From Cryptomeria japonica (lineage: Eukaryota > Streptophyta > Pinopsida > Cupressales > Cupressaceae), in assembly GCF_030272615.1 (NCBI RefSeq), contig NC_081410.1, forward strand, positions 227,330,915 through 227,394,914: DNA of 64,000 nt. The letters are read 5' to 3'. The notes beneath the pieces were generated by a model. The model saw only the letters and a list, made by a program, of their open reading frames with translations. It was not told the origin of the DNA and made no database searches. A program made the position numbers and the translations under genes. Of the stretch, positions 44,534-56,080 are shown piece after piece. The stretch's first letter is position 1, and every line of letters starts with the position of its first letter.

Positions 44534-45574
44534 TTGATCGAGCCAACTCAGCCAGTGAACATTGGGAGTCAAGAGACACCACACATCATTCATGTAGCTC
44601 AACCACTATCAGTAGAAGAATTGAAGGAGTTCACTCATCTATTATCAGAAAAGAAAATAAACTTTGCATGGACATATTCTGATATGCCGGGCTTGGATCC
44701 TGATCTCATTATGCACCATCTTTCAATTACACCAAGAGTAAAACCAGTTAAGAAAAAACTCCATATGATGCACCCACATGTGGCACTGCTAGTCAAGGTT
44801 GAGCTAGAAAAACTACTAAAAGATGGATTCATTAGAGCTATAGATTATGCCAAATGGATTTCAAACATAGTACCTGTGTCAAAGGCGGACAAATCTATCA
44901 TAGTTTTCATAGACTTCAGAGACCTCAATAAAGCGTGTCTGAAGGACGACTTTCCATTACCAAACATTGACATGACAGTCGACATGACTGCCAGATATGA
45001 GATGTACTCACTAATGGATGAATTCTCTAGTTACAACCAAATCAAAATAGCTCCTCGAGATCAAGAAAAGACAACATTCACCTATGCATGGGGAGCCTTT
45101 TGTTGGAACATCATGCCAGTTGGGCTAAAGAACACAAGAGAAATCTATCAAAGATCAGTTACTACCATTTTTCATGACATGATGCATAAGAATATGGAAG
45201 ATTATGTTGATGACACCTTAGTGAAGACTATGAAGAGATCAACACATATTCAAGAGTTAGGTCCTATACTAGATAGAATGGAAAAGTTCAAACTCCGGTT
45301 AAATCCAAAGAAGTGTGCATTCAGAGTAACATATGGTAAACTACTTGGCTACATCATTTCAAAGAAGGGAATCGAGGTTGATCCTGAGAAGGTCCAAGCC
45401 ATAATGGAAATGCCACCTCCAAAGAACATCAATCAAATGAGAAGTCTACAGGGACGTCTCCAATCCATCAGAAGATTCATTTCTCAGCTGGTGGACAAAG
45501 CCCAACCTTTCACAAAGGTATTGAGAAAAGGAGTAATATACAATTGGGATCAGCAGTGTGAACAACATCTTTAG
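44534..45574 (+). CDS. Reverse transcriptase of element D, YVDD retained
   Basis: Open for 346 codons in frame 2, preceded by one stop at 44516-44518. Blocks: NFAWTYSDMPGLDPDLIMHH, MMHPHVALLVKVELEKLL, WISNIVPVSKADKS, FIDFRDLNKACLKDDFPLPN, SLMDEFSSYNQIKIAPRDQ, FCWNIMPVGLKN, and the catalytic NMEDYVDDTLVK (about 45197-45232). Changes at usually fixed glycines (LMDGFSGYNQ reads LMDEFSSYNQ; NAGATYQR reads NTREIYQR) fit G-to-A decay. The YVDD box shows what is missing in element A. Confidence 0.92.
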   Translation: MIEPTQPVNIGSQETPHIIHVAQPLSVEELKEFTHLLSEKKINFAWTYSDMPGLDPDLIMHHLSITPRVKPVKKKLHMMHPHVALLVKVELEKLLKDGFIRAIDYAKWISNIVPVSKADKSIIVFIDFRDLNKACLKDDFPLPNIDMTVDMTARYEMYSLMDEFSSYNQIKIAPRDQEKTTFTYAWGAFCWNIMPVGLKNTREIYQRSVTTIFHDMMHKNMEDYVDDTLVKTMKRSTHIQELGPILDRMEKFKLRLNPKKCAFRVTYGKLLGYIISKKGIEVDPEKVQAIMEMPPPKNINQMRSLQGRLQSIRRFISQLVDKAQPFTKVLRKGVIYNWDQQCEQHL

Positions 45575-46016
45575 CATAAAAGAGTACCTGTCGAATCCAC
45601 AGATATTGATGCCACCAATTCAGGGTAAACCACTAATCTTATATATATCAACAACTGATTCATCACTGGGGGCACTTCTGGCGCAACAAGATGACAATAA
45701 AAAGGAACGAGCTATTTATTACATCAGCAGGACATTGGTGTCTTATGAAATGAACTACACTATAATAGAAAAAGCATGCTTGGCATTAGTCTTTGCATCA
45801 CAAAAAATGAGACACTACATGCTAGCACATTCAGTCAAGCTGGTGGCCAAAATTGATCCACTCAAGTATCTTCTCAATAAGGCAACACTCACAGGAAGAT
45901 TGGAAAAATGGGTCATGATCCTTACAGAGTTTGACATTGAATATGTGGAACACAAAGCCATAAAAGGACAGGTAATTGCTGATCAACTTGCTGAAGCTCC
46001 CCTTGAAGATTCTTAA
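45558..46016 (+). pseudogene. First RNase H of element D
   Basis: Frame 3 after a frame change at 45555-45575. LILYISTTDSSLGALLAQQD, AIYYISRTLVSYEMNYT, ACLALVFASQKMRHYM, DPLKYLLNKATLTGRLEKW, KGQVIADQLAEAPLEDS. Equivalent to 13200-13640 of element A but without internal stops. Confidence 0.87.
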
Positions 46017-46470
46017 CCACTACACATAGAGTTTCCAGATGAATCTATAATTCACCTTACTCAACAACCTTGGAAAATTTTCTTTGATGGGTCCTTTACT
46101 CAAAATGGTTCAAGGTTTGGCATATTATTCATTACTTCTCATAAGTATTCAATCCCAAAGTCTTATAAGATTCTATTCCCTTGCATGAACAAAATTGCAG
46201 AATATGAAGCTTTGGTGAACAAGATAAAACTAGCTATTGAATGGAAGGTTGCAGAATTGTATATCTATGGAGATTCTCAACTGGTGGTTAATCAAATCAA
46301 TGATACATATCAGACTTGAGATGAGAAATTGATGCCTTACAAGAGGATGGTTGATGATCTTAAGAAGTATTTTGCTTTTGTATCATTCCAATAGATTTAT
46401 AGATCCGGAAATAGAGTAGCAGATGCTATGGACACCTTGGCATCTATACCTGAGTTACAAGAGTCCAATT
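46017..46470 (+). pseudogene. Second (archaeal-type) RNase H of element D
   Basis: Same frame 3. IFFDGSFTQNGSRFGILFIT, MNKIAEYEALVNKIKLAIEW, IYGDSQLVVNQIND. Stops near 46014, 46317 and 46392 (the last fits TGG to TAG). The Asp, Glu and Asp of the catalytic set are visible. Marks the Tat lineage. Confidence 0.82.
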
Positions 46471-47821
46471 TTCACTTTGATTTCCTGGTGGAAGAGTTAT
46501 ATTACCCTGCCTATGATTCTCTTGAGACCCAAATAGTCTGTTCTATTATTGGACATGACTCATCCCGATACAACCACATCTAATCCTATCTATGTGACCA
46601 AATTATCCCTGGAAATCTTATCCGAAATGAGAAAAGAAACTTAACCCGAAATGCTTCATGGTATGTTATCATAGCTAATGATTTATTTAGATGAGGTTTG
46701 CATGGTACATTGCTTAGATGTCTAGAAATTGAAGAATCTAAATGTGCATTATCAGAAGTTTATGAAGGTATTTGTGGATCTCATTTGAATGGTCTTACTT
46801 TAGCTTAGAAACTACTACGGGATGGCTACTACTGGCTAGAAATGGAAAAAGATGCCATCAAATTTGCTAAGACTTGTGAGAAATGTCAGCTTCATGGAAA
46901 TCTCATACATGCCCCGGCAAGGGACCTTATACCATTTATTACACATTGGCCTTTTCAGTAATGGTCCTTTGATCTCATTGGTTAGATATATCCTGCTTCA
47001 TCTAACAGACATAAATTTATCATAACAACCACTGAGTATTTCACCAAGTGGGTAGAGGCAGTTCCTCTCATCAAAGCAACCGGTAAGCAAGTCACCTTGT
47101 TCATCCTAAACTATATCATCTGCAGGTATGGGATACCTTCATCCATTGTGACTGATAATGGATGACAATTTAAGAATAAACATCTGGACGAGCTTTGTGA
47201 GAAATTCAAAATAAAACAACACTGGTCATCAGTATATTACCCTCAAGGTAATGGACAAGCTGAGGCATCTAACAAAAACCTACTGACTATCTTGCATAGA
47301 ACAATGAACAAATCTGGGAAGGATTTGCATCTACAGCTCAAACCTACATTATGGCTTAGAAAACAAGTATCAAAACACCTACTAGGGCTACACCTTTCTC
47401 CTTGGTGTATGGGTCCAAATCAGTATTACCTATTGAAGTAGAAATACCACCTCTAAGATTTTCTTTGCAAGGTCTTGTTACTGATGAAGATTATAGAATA
47501 TCTAGATTGCAAGAGCTCGAATTGCTGGATGAGCATCAGCAAGTGGCATTTGATCATCTCAGAGTATATCAGAAGAGAATGTCCAGAGGATATAACAAGA
47601 AAGTTACACAAAGAGAATTTCAGGTTGGTGACCTAGTTCTGAGAGAAAATCCTAAAAATCAGCAGTTTCGAGACAACAAAGGGAAGTTTGAACCCAATTG
47701 GCTAGGTCCCTACATCGTTATTGCAGTATTCGGCTCTAGTGCCTATCAACTCTCAAATTCAGAAGGAGAACAACTCTATGAATTGATTAAGACCATCCAC
47801 TTGAAGAAATTATTTTCTTAG
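46471..47821 (+). pseudogene. Integrase of element D
   Basis: Frame 3 to about 47400, then frame 2 (47402-47821). Zinc region GSHLNGLTLA, CEKCQLHGN. Core: Asp1 in SFDLIG, Asp2 in SIVTDNG, Glu in NGQAEASNKN. C-terminal part is intact in frame 2 (SKSVLPIEVEIPPLRFSLQG, REFQVGDLVLRENP, KGKFEPNWLGPYIVIAVFG, SAYQLS), ending at TAA 47819-47821. Stops after DNG (as in element A), near 46580, 46692, 46806, 46959 and 46983. A frame change near 47380-47400 removes part of the NYALWAY-like segment. Confidence 0.87.
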
Positions 47822-49294
47822 CATTCTCTATGCCATCAACATGTACAACTGGAAAAAGTCATGAAGAAATCCTAAAAATTGAAAAAAGAAAATTTTAAAA
47901 AGAAAAAAAGAAAAAAAAAAGAAAAAGAAAAATATAAAAAGAGAAAATGATCTGGTGAAAACCTGGTAAACAGGCACCTTGGTAAAAAAAAATGACGAAT
48001 CTCTGCCAAGCAGGTGAAAACTTGGCAAATAGGCACCTCTTGTACTCAAGCGCTCCATCTATCGATGCAACATTGGCATTTCCCCCTTTCATGTATCTTT
48101 TCTTTTGCTTGTACTTTTTTTTAAAGTCACTTTCATGACATCCTGGTTCGTTGGAACCCTCATGACTTGAAACTGATCAACGTTCTAGTCTTAGGTTACT
48201 CGACAAAGAAATTCACATGTCCTAAGCAGTGTCAACCAAGTCATCTTTTTGTCAGTGAAACCTGGTCATCCACTCTGAGTCAGTCACCTGTCTCCTAACT
48301 ACCAAAGAGTTTTTATCACCGAGTAAACAAGCAAAACAACATAACGGAAAACAATCACTAAACAGTTTGAGCTATGAATGAAAATTTTCTTTGTGTGTTG
48401 TCTTTTATATTGGTTTTTGATTATTATCCCTTTGAGTAACTCGAGGAAGTCTATTGTGACTAAGAGGAGCAAGGATTGGGGGCATAATATTTTCTTAGAT
48501 TTCTGCTTGTAAGAATGATCCCAATGATTTGGAAACATTCAAATTACTTGGGTGTCTATGATAAGAGCCTTCACAACAAGGTGAAATCACCTCACATACC
48601 TCGATTCTGCTTATTTGTATGCTACAGAGAGGTCCATATCATTTCTTTGTTTGTTTTGAGGGAATTTCTTTATGATGCAATTCGGGTCCCTGCGAAATCT
48701 GTCCAAGGATATGAATGAAAAAAAGGTCATTGTAGACAAGATAATACACATTGCACATTGAAAAAGAAAGGAACTCTAACTTGCCTATTGTGTTCGTTAT
48801 GCTCGATGAATCTTAAGCATTTTAAATCTAGTGACTAGGTTTAGGTTGCATTTTGCATATGATTTTGCATTTCATTCTACATTGTTGTGAATTTAGGGTG
48901 ATTTCGGTGTGATAATAATGATCTCTTAAATTTATGAGAGTTGAAAGCATCATCATTTCTTACGCTAAGTGGTATATTTATCATCATTTCTCCGATCGAG
49001 TATTTGTGTTTTGAGATGGTAGCTGCATACATAAACATTTTAATATAGATTCATACATTTCATTATTCACTCATCTGCATTCATCTTATTGCATAGAAAA
49101 ATGAAAACATTGCATTACCCATTACTCATACTCATTCATTTATTTGCATATGAAAAGAAACAAAAATAAACATTCATAATCATTTGCATTACATACATTC
49201 ATATTGAAAAGAAATGCATACATATAGAATAAATCATTTAAAAGACATCTCATAAACAAATCAACACAAGTACGATGAAGTCAAATCGGATCTC

Positions 49295-49340
<46 letters not shown>

Positions 49341-49467
49341 TGTCAAGTCTACAAGTACAAAATGATGTCGAATAACATATACAAACTCCCATCGGAGCAA
49401 GAATCGTATAGGCTACAAAAAAATGGGTGTGTCTACAAAAAATATCTGAGCTACAAAAAAAGAATAT
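47822..49467 (+). other. 3' non-coding region of element D, first part
   Basis: Starts with a purine-rich stretch (47880-47945) like that after the pol stop in element A, then sequence without recognised ORFs, and a TA dinucleotide run at 49296-49338. Confidence 0.55.
49296..49338. repeat. (TA)n microsatellite
   Basis: About 43 bp of uninterrupted alternating T and A, near the 3' end of the antisense ORF of element D. Confidence 0.95.
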
Positions 49468-51880
49468 CTAGCTCTGGGCCTCTCCTTCATCACCTAGTGG
49501 AGGAGGAGGAGCCTCATGACTGGGATCCTATCGAGGTGCCCGAGCTCCCTTTGAACGTGCCATATACTGTGAATAGGGGATCACCTACTGCGCTACTGGA
49601 ACTACCACGCTATATGTTGCAACATAGTAGGTTTCCCTATTGTTCTGGTGCAAAACCTCCTATTGGAGGGTGTCTCACTTCGCTCTCATCACCGTGACCT
49701 AATGATCGCACTTTGCTCTTAGCTCTATAAGATGATGATTTCTCTCAGCCCTCACCTCTGCAAGCTGCTGGTCTCACTCTGCCAGCTGAGTCTGAGCCAC
49801 TATCAACTGTGACTATAGCTCTGCAAGATGTTCTCTCATCAACCACCTTGCATCCATCCCCTTCTCTCTCGTAGGCTCTCCACCCCCATCTCCACCTCCA
49901 GTACCACCCTGCTCGTCCCTCCGCTACTAGACCTTTCTCGGAGCTTCTTGCTCCTCCTCAGCTCCACCCAATCTCACTCCTACTCTCCCCAAGGATCCAC
50001 CCTCACCCCTCTACTGTCCACCCTCATCTAGAACCCTGATGCTACTAGCACCAAGATCATCACCTGTCCACCTCAGAGCCTTGACTCTTTGTCCCTATCC
50101 TTGTCTCTGGCCCTGCCTCTGACCCTATCTCTATCTTGGCGCGGGAGCATCATCCTCAATATCCTTTATGCAAGGTGCCTTCTCACCTGGATTGGTAAAC
50201 CTAGGAAAAGGATGCTGCTGGAACCACTCTCTATACTGGGGCAATACCCCTGCATCCGCAACATCATCCATATTATCCCATCTAAGGCATTGTAGACCAA
50301 TCAGCTCCTGCATAGCCTAGGCATAAGACAACTGTGGAGACCATCCCTGTCTCTCCTCATCCACATAACACGCATAAGCTGTATACTCCTGCGAGATCCC
50401 CTGAGGCCTACCATACTACCTCATCACTCAAGAAATGACAAACCACTCAACCATAGTCTGCGATCTCCCAATAATTGGGTGCGTGATAAAAAGGTCCCTG
50501 CGAACCAGCCGCGAGTCATCCCATGGGTCCAAACCTCTTTAAGGTCTCCACACTACGGCTATCAAATCGTCTAACTGCCATCGCCAAAAATTTATCTTGC
50601 CTAGATGGGGCTGTGTAACATAACCAACATACCTGTATATAATCGGCTACCCAAGCTCTCTACTATCATCTAGAATAAGTCGACAAATGGGAAGATGCTC
50701 CCAAGCCCAAAACTGTAAAATAAATACACCCGCGACCATGCTCCTGCCATCTCTATATACAATCTCATACATCTCGCGATACATGTGGGCCAATATGCAA
50801 GAACCCCAGCCAAGCCTCTAAGGGGTCTCCATCAATCTCATCAGCATCCTGCCCAAACCACACTAGAAACTCTGCTGCCCTCTATTTGGCATCAAAAAAT
50901 AGCCGATAAATCCTGCTAGAACACACGCCAGAGGAAATTCCTCACTGTATCTGCTCATCATAATGTCCCAACTAATTGAATGGGTCAAAATGTCAGGATC
51001 CCTAAAGACATGCCTCACTGCCTGTAATCTTGGAAGGTGTCCTGAATCATAATCCACCTTATCCCCAACAAAAGGGATACAGAGGATCCTATATACATCC
51101 TCAGGAGTGATAGTCAACTCCCCCACTGGAAAATGAAATGTGTTATGCTCTGAATGGAAATGCTCAACCAATTTTGTGAGCATACCGTGATTCACATGGA
51201 TATCTGGTAAACCAAGAAGATGACTCAAACCGCACAAGTCAATATAAGCCTGATCAACCTCTGATAACTATCGTACTAATTTCATGGTGGGTGGATAAAT
51301 GCATCTGAAAAGAACAAGAGGTAATCGAACCTGCAAAAAAACCAACAACAAAGCATCAGAAAACATTCCAAATAAGCCTACAAGAGAAGTAAAACATCAC
51401 ACAAATCCAACTAAGTCAAGTGCAAAATCAAAATTTCAAGTTTAGACCTTCAAAAATGCTCACTGTTTCCCGAACGACAAAACATAGAAGGGTGGCATCT
51501 TGTACGAGTCAAGAATGGTTATCATACGATAAAACATTCTCATATGACAAAATATAAGACTTCGCATGACAAAATGTTCTTTTTATAAACATGTCGTATG
51601 ATATGAGGGTAGGGTCCGAACGACAATTCTAATGGCTTTAAACAACAAACTATAATTTAACAGTTACTCGTATGAGACAGAATCCTGTCTCGCATGATAA
51701 AATGTGAAACCCGACCCTAAACATGCGAAAAACTCAAAAAATGAGCAAAAAAATTCAAAATTGAAAACATAAAGAGGCTTAAGATCAATCACTTACTGCT
51801 AGCTCATAGTTTTGGGGTTGATTATGACGTCTCTAGCGCTTGAATCGATGCTGACGAGTAGGGACCACCATTTTCTTCAT
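49468..51880 (-). pseudogene. Antisense spliced gene with plant mobile domain (aORF of element D)
   Basis: Minus-strand unit: ATG at 51878-51880, exon 1 to 51797 (28 codons ending YELA), predicted intron 51331-51796 (GTAAGT start, ttttttgcag end), exon 2 from 51330 in the same phase. Exon 2 stays in one frame to 49468. It carries a plant-mobile-domain (aminotransferase-like, PMD) region: AYIDLCGLSHLLGLP, HFPVGELTITPEDVYRILCI, PFVGDKVDYD, FPLACVLAGFIGYFL, GVFILQFWAWEHLPI, then a Gln/Arg/Gly-rich linker and a coiled-coil-like end (AQTQLAE, QQLAEVRAERNHHLIEL). At least a dozen stops, several at expected tryptophans (for example LVR-stop-LSEVDQ). PMD-type antisense ORFs between pol and 3' LTR are known in Tat-lineage elements. 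Confidence 0.78.
51331..51796 (-). other. Predicted intron of the antisense ORF
   Basis: 466 bp on the minus strand, starting GTAAGT and ending TTTTTTGCAG, joining two exons in phase 0. The intron contains several cgtacga/cgtatga words also present in the leaders. Splicing is inferred from sequence only. Confidence 0.6.
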
Positions 51881-51943
51881 AGGAGGCTTTTTGAATTTTC
51901 AAACTTGGAGGGTTAAAATGAATTGAAAATGACACTTTTGTCC

Positions 51944-51952
51944 CATATATAG
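51944..51952 (-). promoter_or_regulatory. TATA-like box upstream of antisense ORF
   Basis: On the minus strand gctatatatggg lies about 65-70 bp before the ATG at 51880, a normal spacing for a plant TATA box plus a short 5' UTR. It suggests the antisense gene has its own promoter inside the element. Confidence 0.5.
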
Positions 51953-53047
51953 CCAAAACCCTAATTTTTCAACTTGCTCCAATGGACATGAAAATTGTAC
52001 CCATAGCTAATTTGACCACTCTGATTCCATTTTCGGGATCGAAATCGAAATTCAAGATCATTTTTCTAGTCAATTTTATAATTTGGACCACTTAGCGCTC
52101 TTTTCATCAAATGCTTATTCTTTCTTCAAATTATGCTCAATTTCAACGTTGAATATCAATTCCAATTCTACACATCAACTTTATGATCAACTCTGTGCTT
52201 AATTTCATCAATCAACGCCAAATTTTTCAAATATTCCTTAGAATCAATTTATGCTCAAATAACTTATTTTTGCCACACAATTGCCTATGATCAAGTACCC
52301 TTGCTATTTTTTGATTTCGCTCCCAAGGGGGCATACTCATGACCTTATGACTTCACATCTCACAAGTCGAGAATTTTTTTTCAAATCTTCATCAAAACTT
52401 GAGCAAAATCTTTTCAACTAAAGAAAATCAATCAATTCTTATTGCTAAGGGGCATCTCAGCTTCATCGCTTCACATCAAGTTGAGATCTCTCGATCATCT
52501 GAATCGAATCAATCACTAGGGGCATATTAGTTTCATCGCTTCAAATCAAGCTGATATTTGTCTTTCATTTGAATCAATCTCTTAATGTTAATCAATTTCA
52601 TCTCTTTTCATCAAGCTGATTATTCGTTTAAACTCAATCAAAAGTTTAAAGAGTATCTTTGATCACACGCTCAATCTAAGTAGGTGTTCAGTTTCGTCAC
52701 TTTGGATCATGCTGGACAGTTTATCTTCGCTCATCATATCTTGATCCATCAAGTTCAAGATCGATTTTTATCATCACTCGCCATGTCTAGATCAATCAAG
52801 TTCTAGATCAGTAAGATCCACTTCTTGATCAATCAAATTCAAGTTCAGTATCTTTGTTTTCTATCATTCCTAAGTTCAATTAAGTTCGGGATTGGTATCG
52901 CTTTTATCAAACTTCATTCAGCTTCGTCGCTTCGAAACAAGCTAAACACCTTGCTCTTCATTCGGTTTGTGATCAATCAAGTTCAGAACTGACATCTCCT
53001 AGACATCACACATTCTTTGAATCAACATGCTGCTCGCACATTAATTC
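51953..53047. other. Spacer between antisense gene and PPT, repeat-like words
   Basis: No ORF. Words such as cagcttcatcgcttcacatc and gatcaatcaagttcaag recur with variation from about 52440 to 53000, giving a degenerate tandem texture. A similar aatcaatcaag texture occurs before the PPT of element A. Confidence 0.55.
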
Positions 53048-53060
53048 AAAGAGGGGCAAA
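53048..53060 (+). other. Polypurine tract of element D
   Basis: aaagaggggcaaa directly before the 3' LTR start tgtaatacc. Confidence 0.83.
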
Positions 53061-54192
53061 TGTAATACCCTAAAAATGGTCATCTAAACCATGGGCCCCT
53101 AATTCCAACAACATCACCAAGGTCCTAACCAAAGGCAATTAAATCAACCTTGAGCACATTCTTAATTCTTTAATCATCAAATATCACATGGCAAATCAAT
53201 TACTCAATATTAATTAAATATTCATTTAATTAATTGAATCATTTCCAAGAATATCATTTTGATCAATTATCCTATTTTAATTTATTAAATATCCTTGCAT
53301 ATTTAATTAATTAATAAATTTGTCATTTAATCATGCAAAAGGAATTGATTTATTACAAAAGAGGAATTAATTACAAAGCAAGAGTTGAATTAAAAATAAA
53401 CAAAAAGAATTGAATTGAGAGAGAAATCAAACTTGAGATATTATTTCTTTTTCTAAATTTAGAACTTGAAATCAGAAAAGCAATTTAATTGAATTATTGA
53501 ATTATTCTCTAAAATTGGAACTCAAAGCTTTTCAGAAAAAGAAGTTCAGTTGCATTGAAAAGACTCTTTTCTTGAATAAAACAAATATATGCATGAAATT
53601 ATCTATTTTTATCACAAGTGTATAGAATTAATTTAATACTATTTCCAATGCAACTTGAACTTTTAATTTGATTGCATTTCAATTAAGCTATAATTGGAAT
53701 CTATCTCAAGGTTAACTAAACCTGATTTCTCAATTATTTTTAATTAATCCTAAATTGAGCTTTTCTTCAACTTTTCTCTTGTAATTCTCTATAAATTCAG
53801 TCTTCAGCTCTCATTCCAATTCACCCCAGAGATTTTTGAGAACACGCTTGGAGATTATTATCACGCTAATTTCACTATGGAGTCATTGAAGATCATTGTG
53901 CTTTTTAGATTATTTGCATCCATTTTGCATCCATCATTGCTTGAATTAGTTGCATCTATTTTGCATCCATATAGTTAGTATCATATAGATTAAATCCTTC
54001 GTCTTGGTGTAGTCTAGTCATTGGTATTGCTTATAAAAATCTGAGAGCAATCCTATACTTGCATCTTTTAGAAGGCAATTACTCGCTTTGTTATGGTTTA
54101 TTACTTATTGATTATTGATTTAATAACCATACATATAATGACTTAATTGAAGTGTTGTGCTTGTAGCTACATACCACTTTTTAACACACACA
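53061..54192 (+). repeat. 3' LTR of element D
   Basis: 1132 bp, pairs with 36718-37835. TATAAATT at 53790-53797. The end is set near acacaca by comparison with the 5' LTR, within an AC-rich run, so it may be off by a few bases. Confidence 0.87.
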
Positions 54193-55217
54193 ACACCATT
54201 TCAAGTTAAACAACCCTTGGTTGACAAGTAAATATAAAATTATAAGCCATGAAGGATTATTTGAGTTGTGAAATTATGTTCAAATCTCAATTAGAATTAT
54301 AAGAATTGATATTTACTATTTATTGTGCTAGGCTAATGAATAAGTTTCAATTTTTTCACTCGTTTGTAAAATTCACTCTTTATGGTGTTAAGCAAGTGCA
54401 CTTAGCAAGTAGCATAGTGATAGGATTTCATTTTTTGTGGTATTATACCAATGCATTAGACATCAAGGATTTTTATTCTTGTTAAATTTCCTTTTTAATA
54501 TGGCGTGTCAGTGTATTTCAAAATTATCATAGTGGGTCTTAAACTTTAATAGTAAGCATTATTTCACATCTAAAACAAATTATAGTAAGCCATTGTGGAA
54601 TTATTATCTCCTAAGTTCATGGATTTAATACTAAAAAATTGTGGTTGATGTCCTTACATAGTCAACAACAAAATCTTTCCAACACATCAAACAAGACAAA
54701 AAATAGAGATTGGACACAAAAAAATGTTCGTCATGAGGGCCTTGAAAAGTATCGGAGTCCACCAATTTAATATAAGCCTATTAAAGTGTGCAAAAGTCAA
54801 AATGAGCATCCCAACCTTGAGGAGCATATTAGGGGAAGTGTACTAGTAGATATTATACCTAAGTTTTTGCACCCATAGATCCTAAAAGGTACATCAAATT
54901 TTGACTAATTTTTTGTTGTTATCTTTGTATGTGACTTAGTTGCTTACAACTATTGTTTTGGCTTCTAGGTAGTAACATCACACACTATGGGATATGTTAT
55001 GTGCACAAGGATCAAAAAGTGGTCAATTCCAAGTGTTACCCAATACCTACTTATATTCCCCAATAACCATGCACTACAACCACCTCAAAGGTGACCAATA
55101 CTTATCCACAAATATCCCTTTAGTTGTGCACTATGGATACCAATAAAGTTGCCAAATCCTCTAATTAATGTTTGAAGTTTTTAACTACTAGGGGTAGAAT
55201 GGGTAACTATTGGTACA
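54193..55217. other. About 1 kb with no recognised gene
   Basis: Between element D and the 3' LTR of Copia element F. No ORF above 60 codons with known words, no LTR pair. It continues the sequence found at 36673-36717 left of element D. Confidence 0.4.
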
Positions 55218-55314
55218 TGTTACTAGATTCTATGAGAAGAAAGAACCAAGCCAAGATTTGATGTCATTCATAGATCACAAGCAACTCCAAGGAACTAATG
55301 ATCAAGGATCAAAA
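55218..55314 (-). repeat. Distal end of 3' LTR of Copia F
   Basis: On the minus strand it ends ctagtaaca, the inverted counterpart of the LTR start tgttagtg at 61394. It is separated from the rest of the LTR by element E. Confidence 0.6.
55310..55314. repeat. Target-site duplication caaaa, left copy (element E)
   Basis: caaaa here and at 60857-60861 flank element E exactly. Confidence 0.88.
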
Positions 55315-56064
55315 TGTAAGGAAACTTGCAACCAACTTTATGACAATTTCCACATAACCCAATTGAGATCTTAATCAAATCAACACATAGAATCCACATG
55401 CAAAGAATAGAAAACATACCCATGAAAATGTGACACAAGATATACCTTGAGAAAACCATTATGAGGGAAAAACCAAGCCTCCAAAAGCATCATCCACCAT
55501 TTATTATTCAGCAATGCGTCCATTACAATACAACTATGGAAAGCTTTTGATATCTAGCCATAACAAGCCATCAACAAGCACTCCGTGTGACAATGCATGA
55601 ATCAACACATCCCATGCCATGCTTCCTTCCTTGAAAAATGCTAACCTGACTAACTGAATAACCAAAATAACTACCCTTGTGGTTGCTTTTATAAACACAA
55701 GCTCCCACAAAACCACCAAGTGGTATTATATCAAACCATGTGCCCAAAACCACGTGACAATAAAATATAATATTTTTCTTACCTACCCTTGACCCACATT
55801 TAATATTGGGCACTTCATCATAATTACATTCCCCAATATTAAATAAATACAATATAATAATACCAATGTGTCAATACAACTCATCAAGTGGTTACAAGAA
55901 TATTCCAAGAGAATCTCTAGATGTTGCATGTCCATCTAGGTGCTACCAGGTGAAACAATATAAAATGATATTGCAATATAATTCCATGTCCACCTCACAC
56001 AATAATAAAATAATACAACAATGAAACATTATTATGCAAGGTGTATGACACCATTTTCCCAACA
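55315..56064 (-). repeat. 3' LTR of element E
   Basis: Pairs with 60108-60856 with scattered differences; minus-strand ends TGTTGGG...CCTTACA. Confidence 0.9.
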
Positions 56065-56080
56065 TTATCCCACTTGTTGT
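56065..56080 (-). other. Polypurine-like tract of element E
   Basis: On the minus strand acaacaagtgggataa directly precedes the LTR start tgttggg; a weak but correctly placed purine run. Confidence 0.6.

Larger units (their letters stand above)
36718..54192 (+). mobile_element. Tat-like Ty3/Gypsy LTR retrotransposon D with antisense ORF
   Basis: 17.5 kb. LTRs 36718-37835 and 53061-54192, PPT 53048-53060, leader with the same conserved block as element A, gag-protease in one frame, G-patch, RT with intact YVDD, RNase H, second RNase H, integrase, then a 5.2-kb 3' region that holds an antisense plant-mobile-domain gene. Flanking 5-mers gcact and acacc agree at only three of five positions, so a TSD is not certain. 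LTR similarity is high, suggesting an insertion of similar age to element A. Confidence 0.9.

Noticed and set aside
48000-49290. CRISPR-like or phage-like regular repeats
   Set aside because: No regularly spaced direct repeats with unique spacers exist anywhere in the window; the sequence is eukaryotic retroelement DNA.
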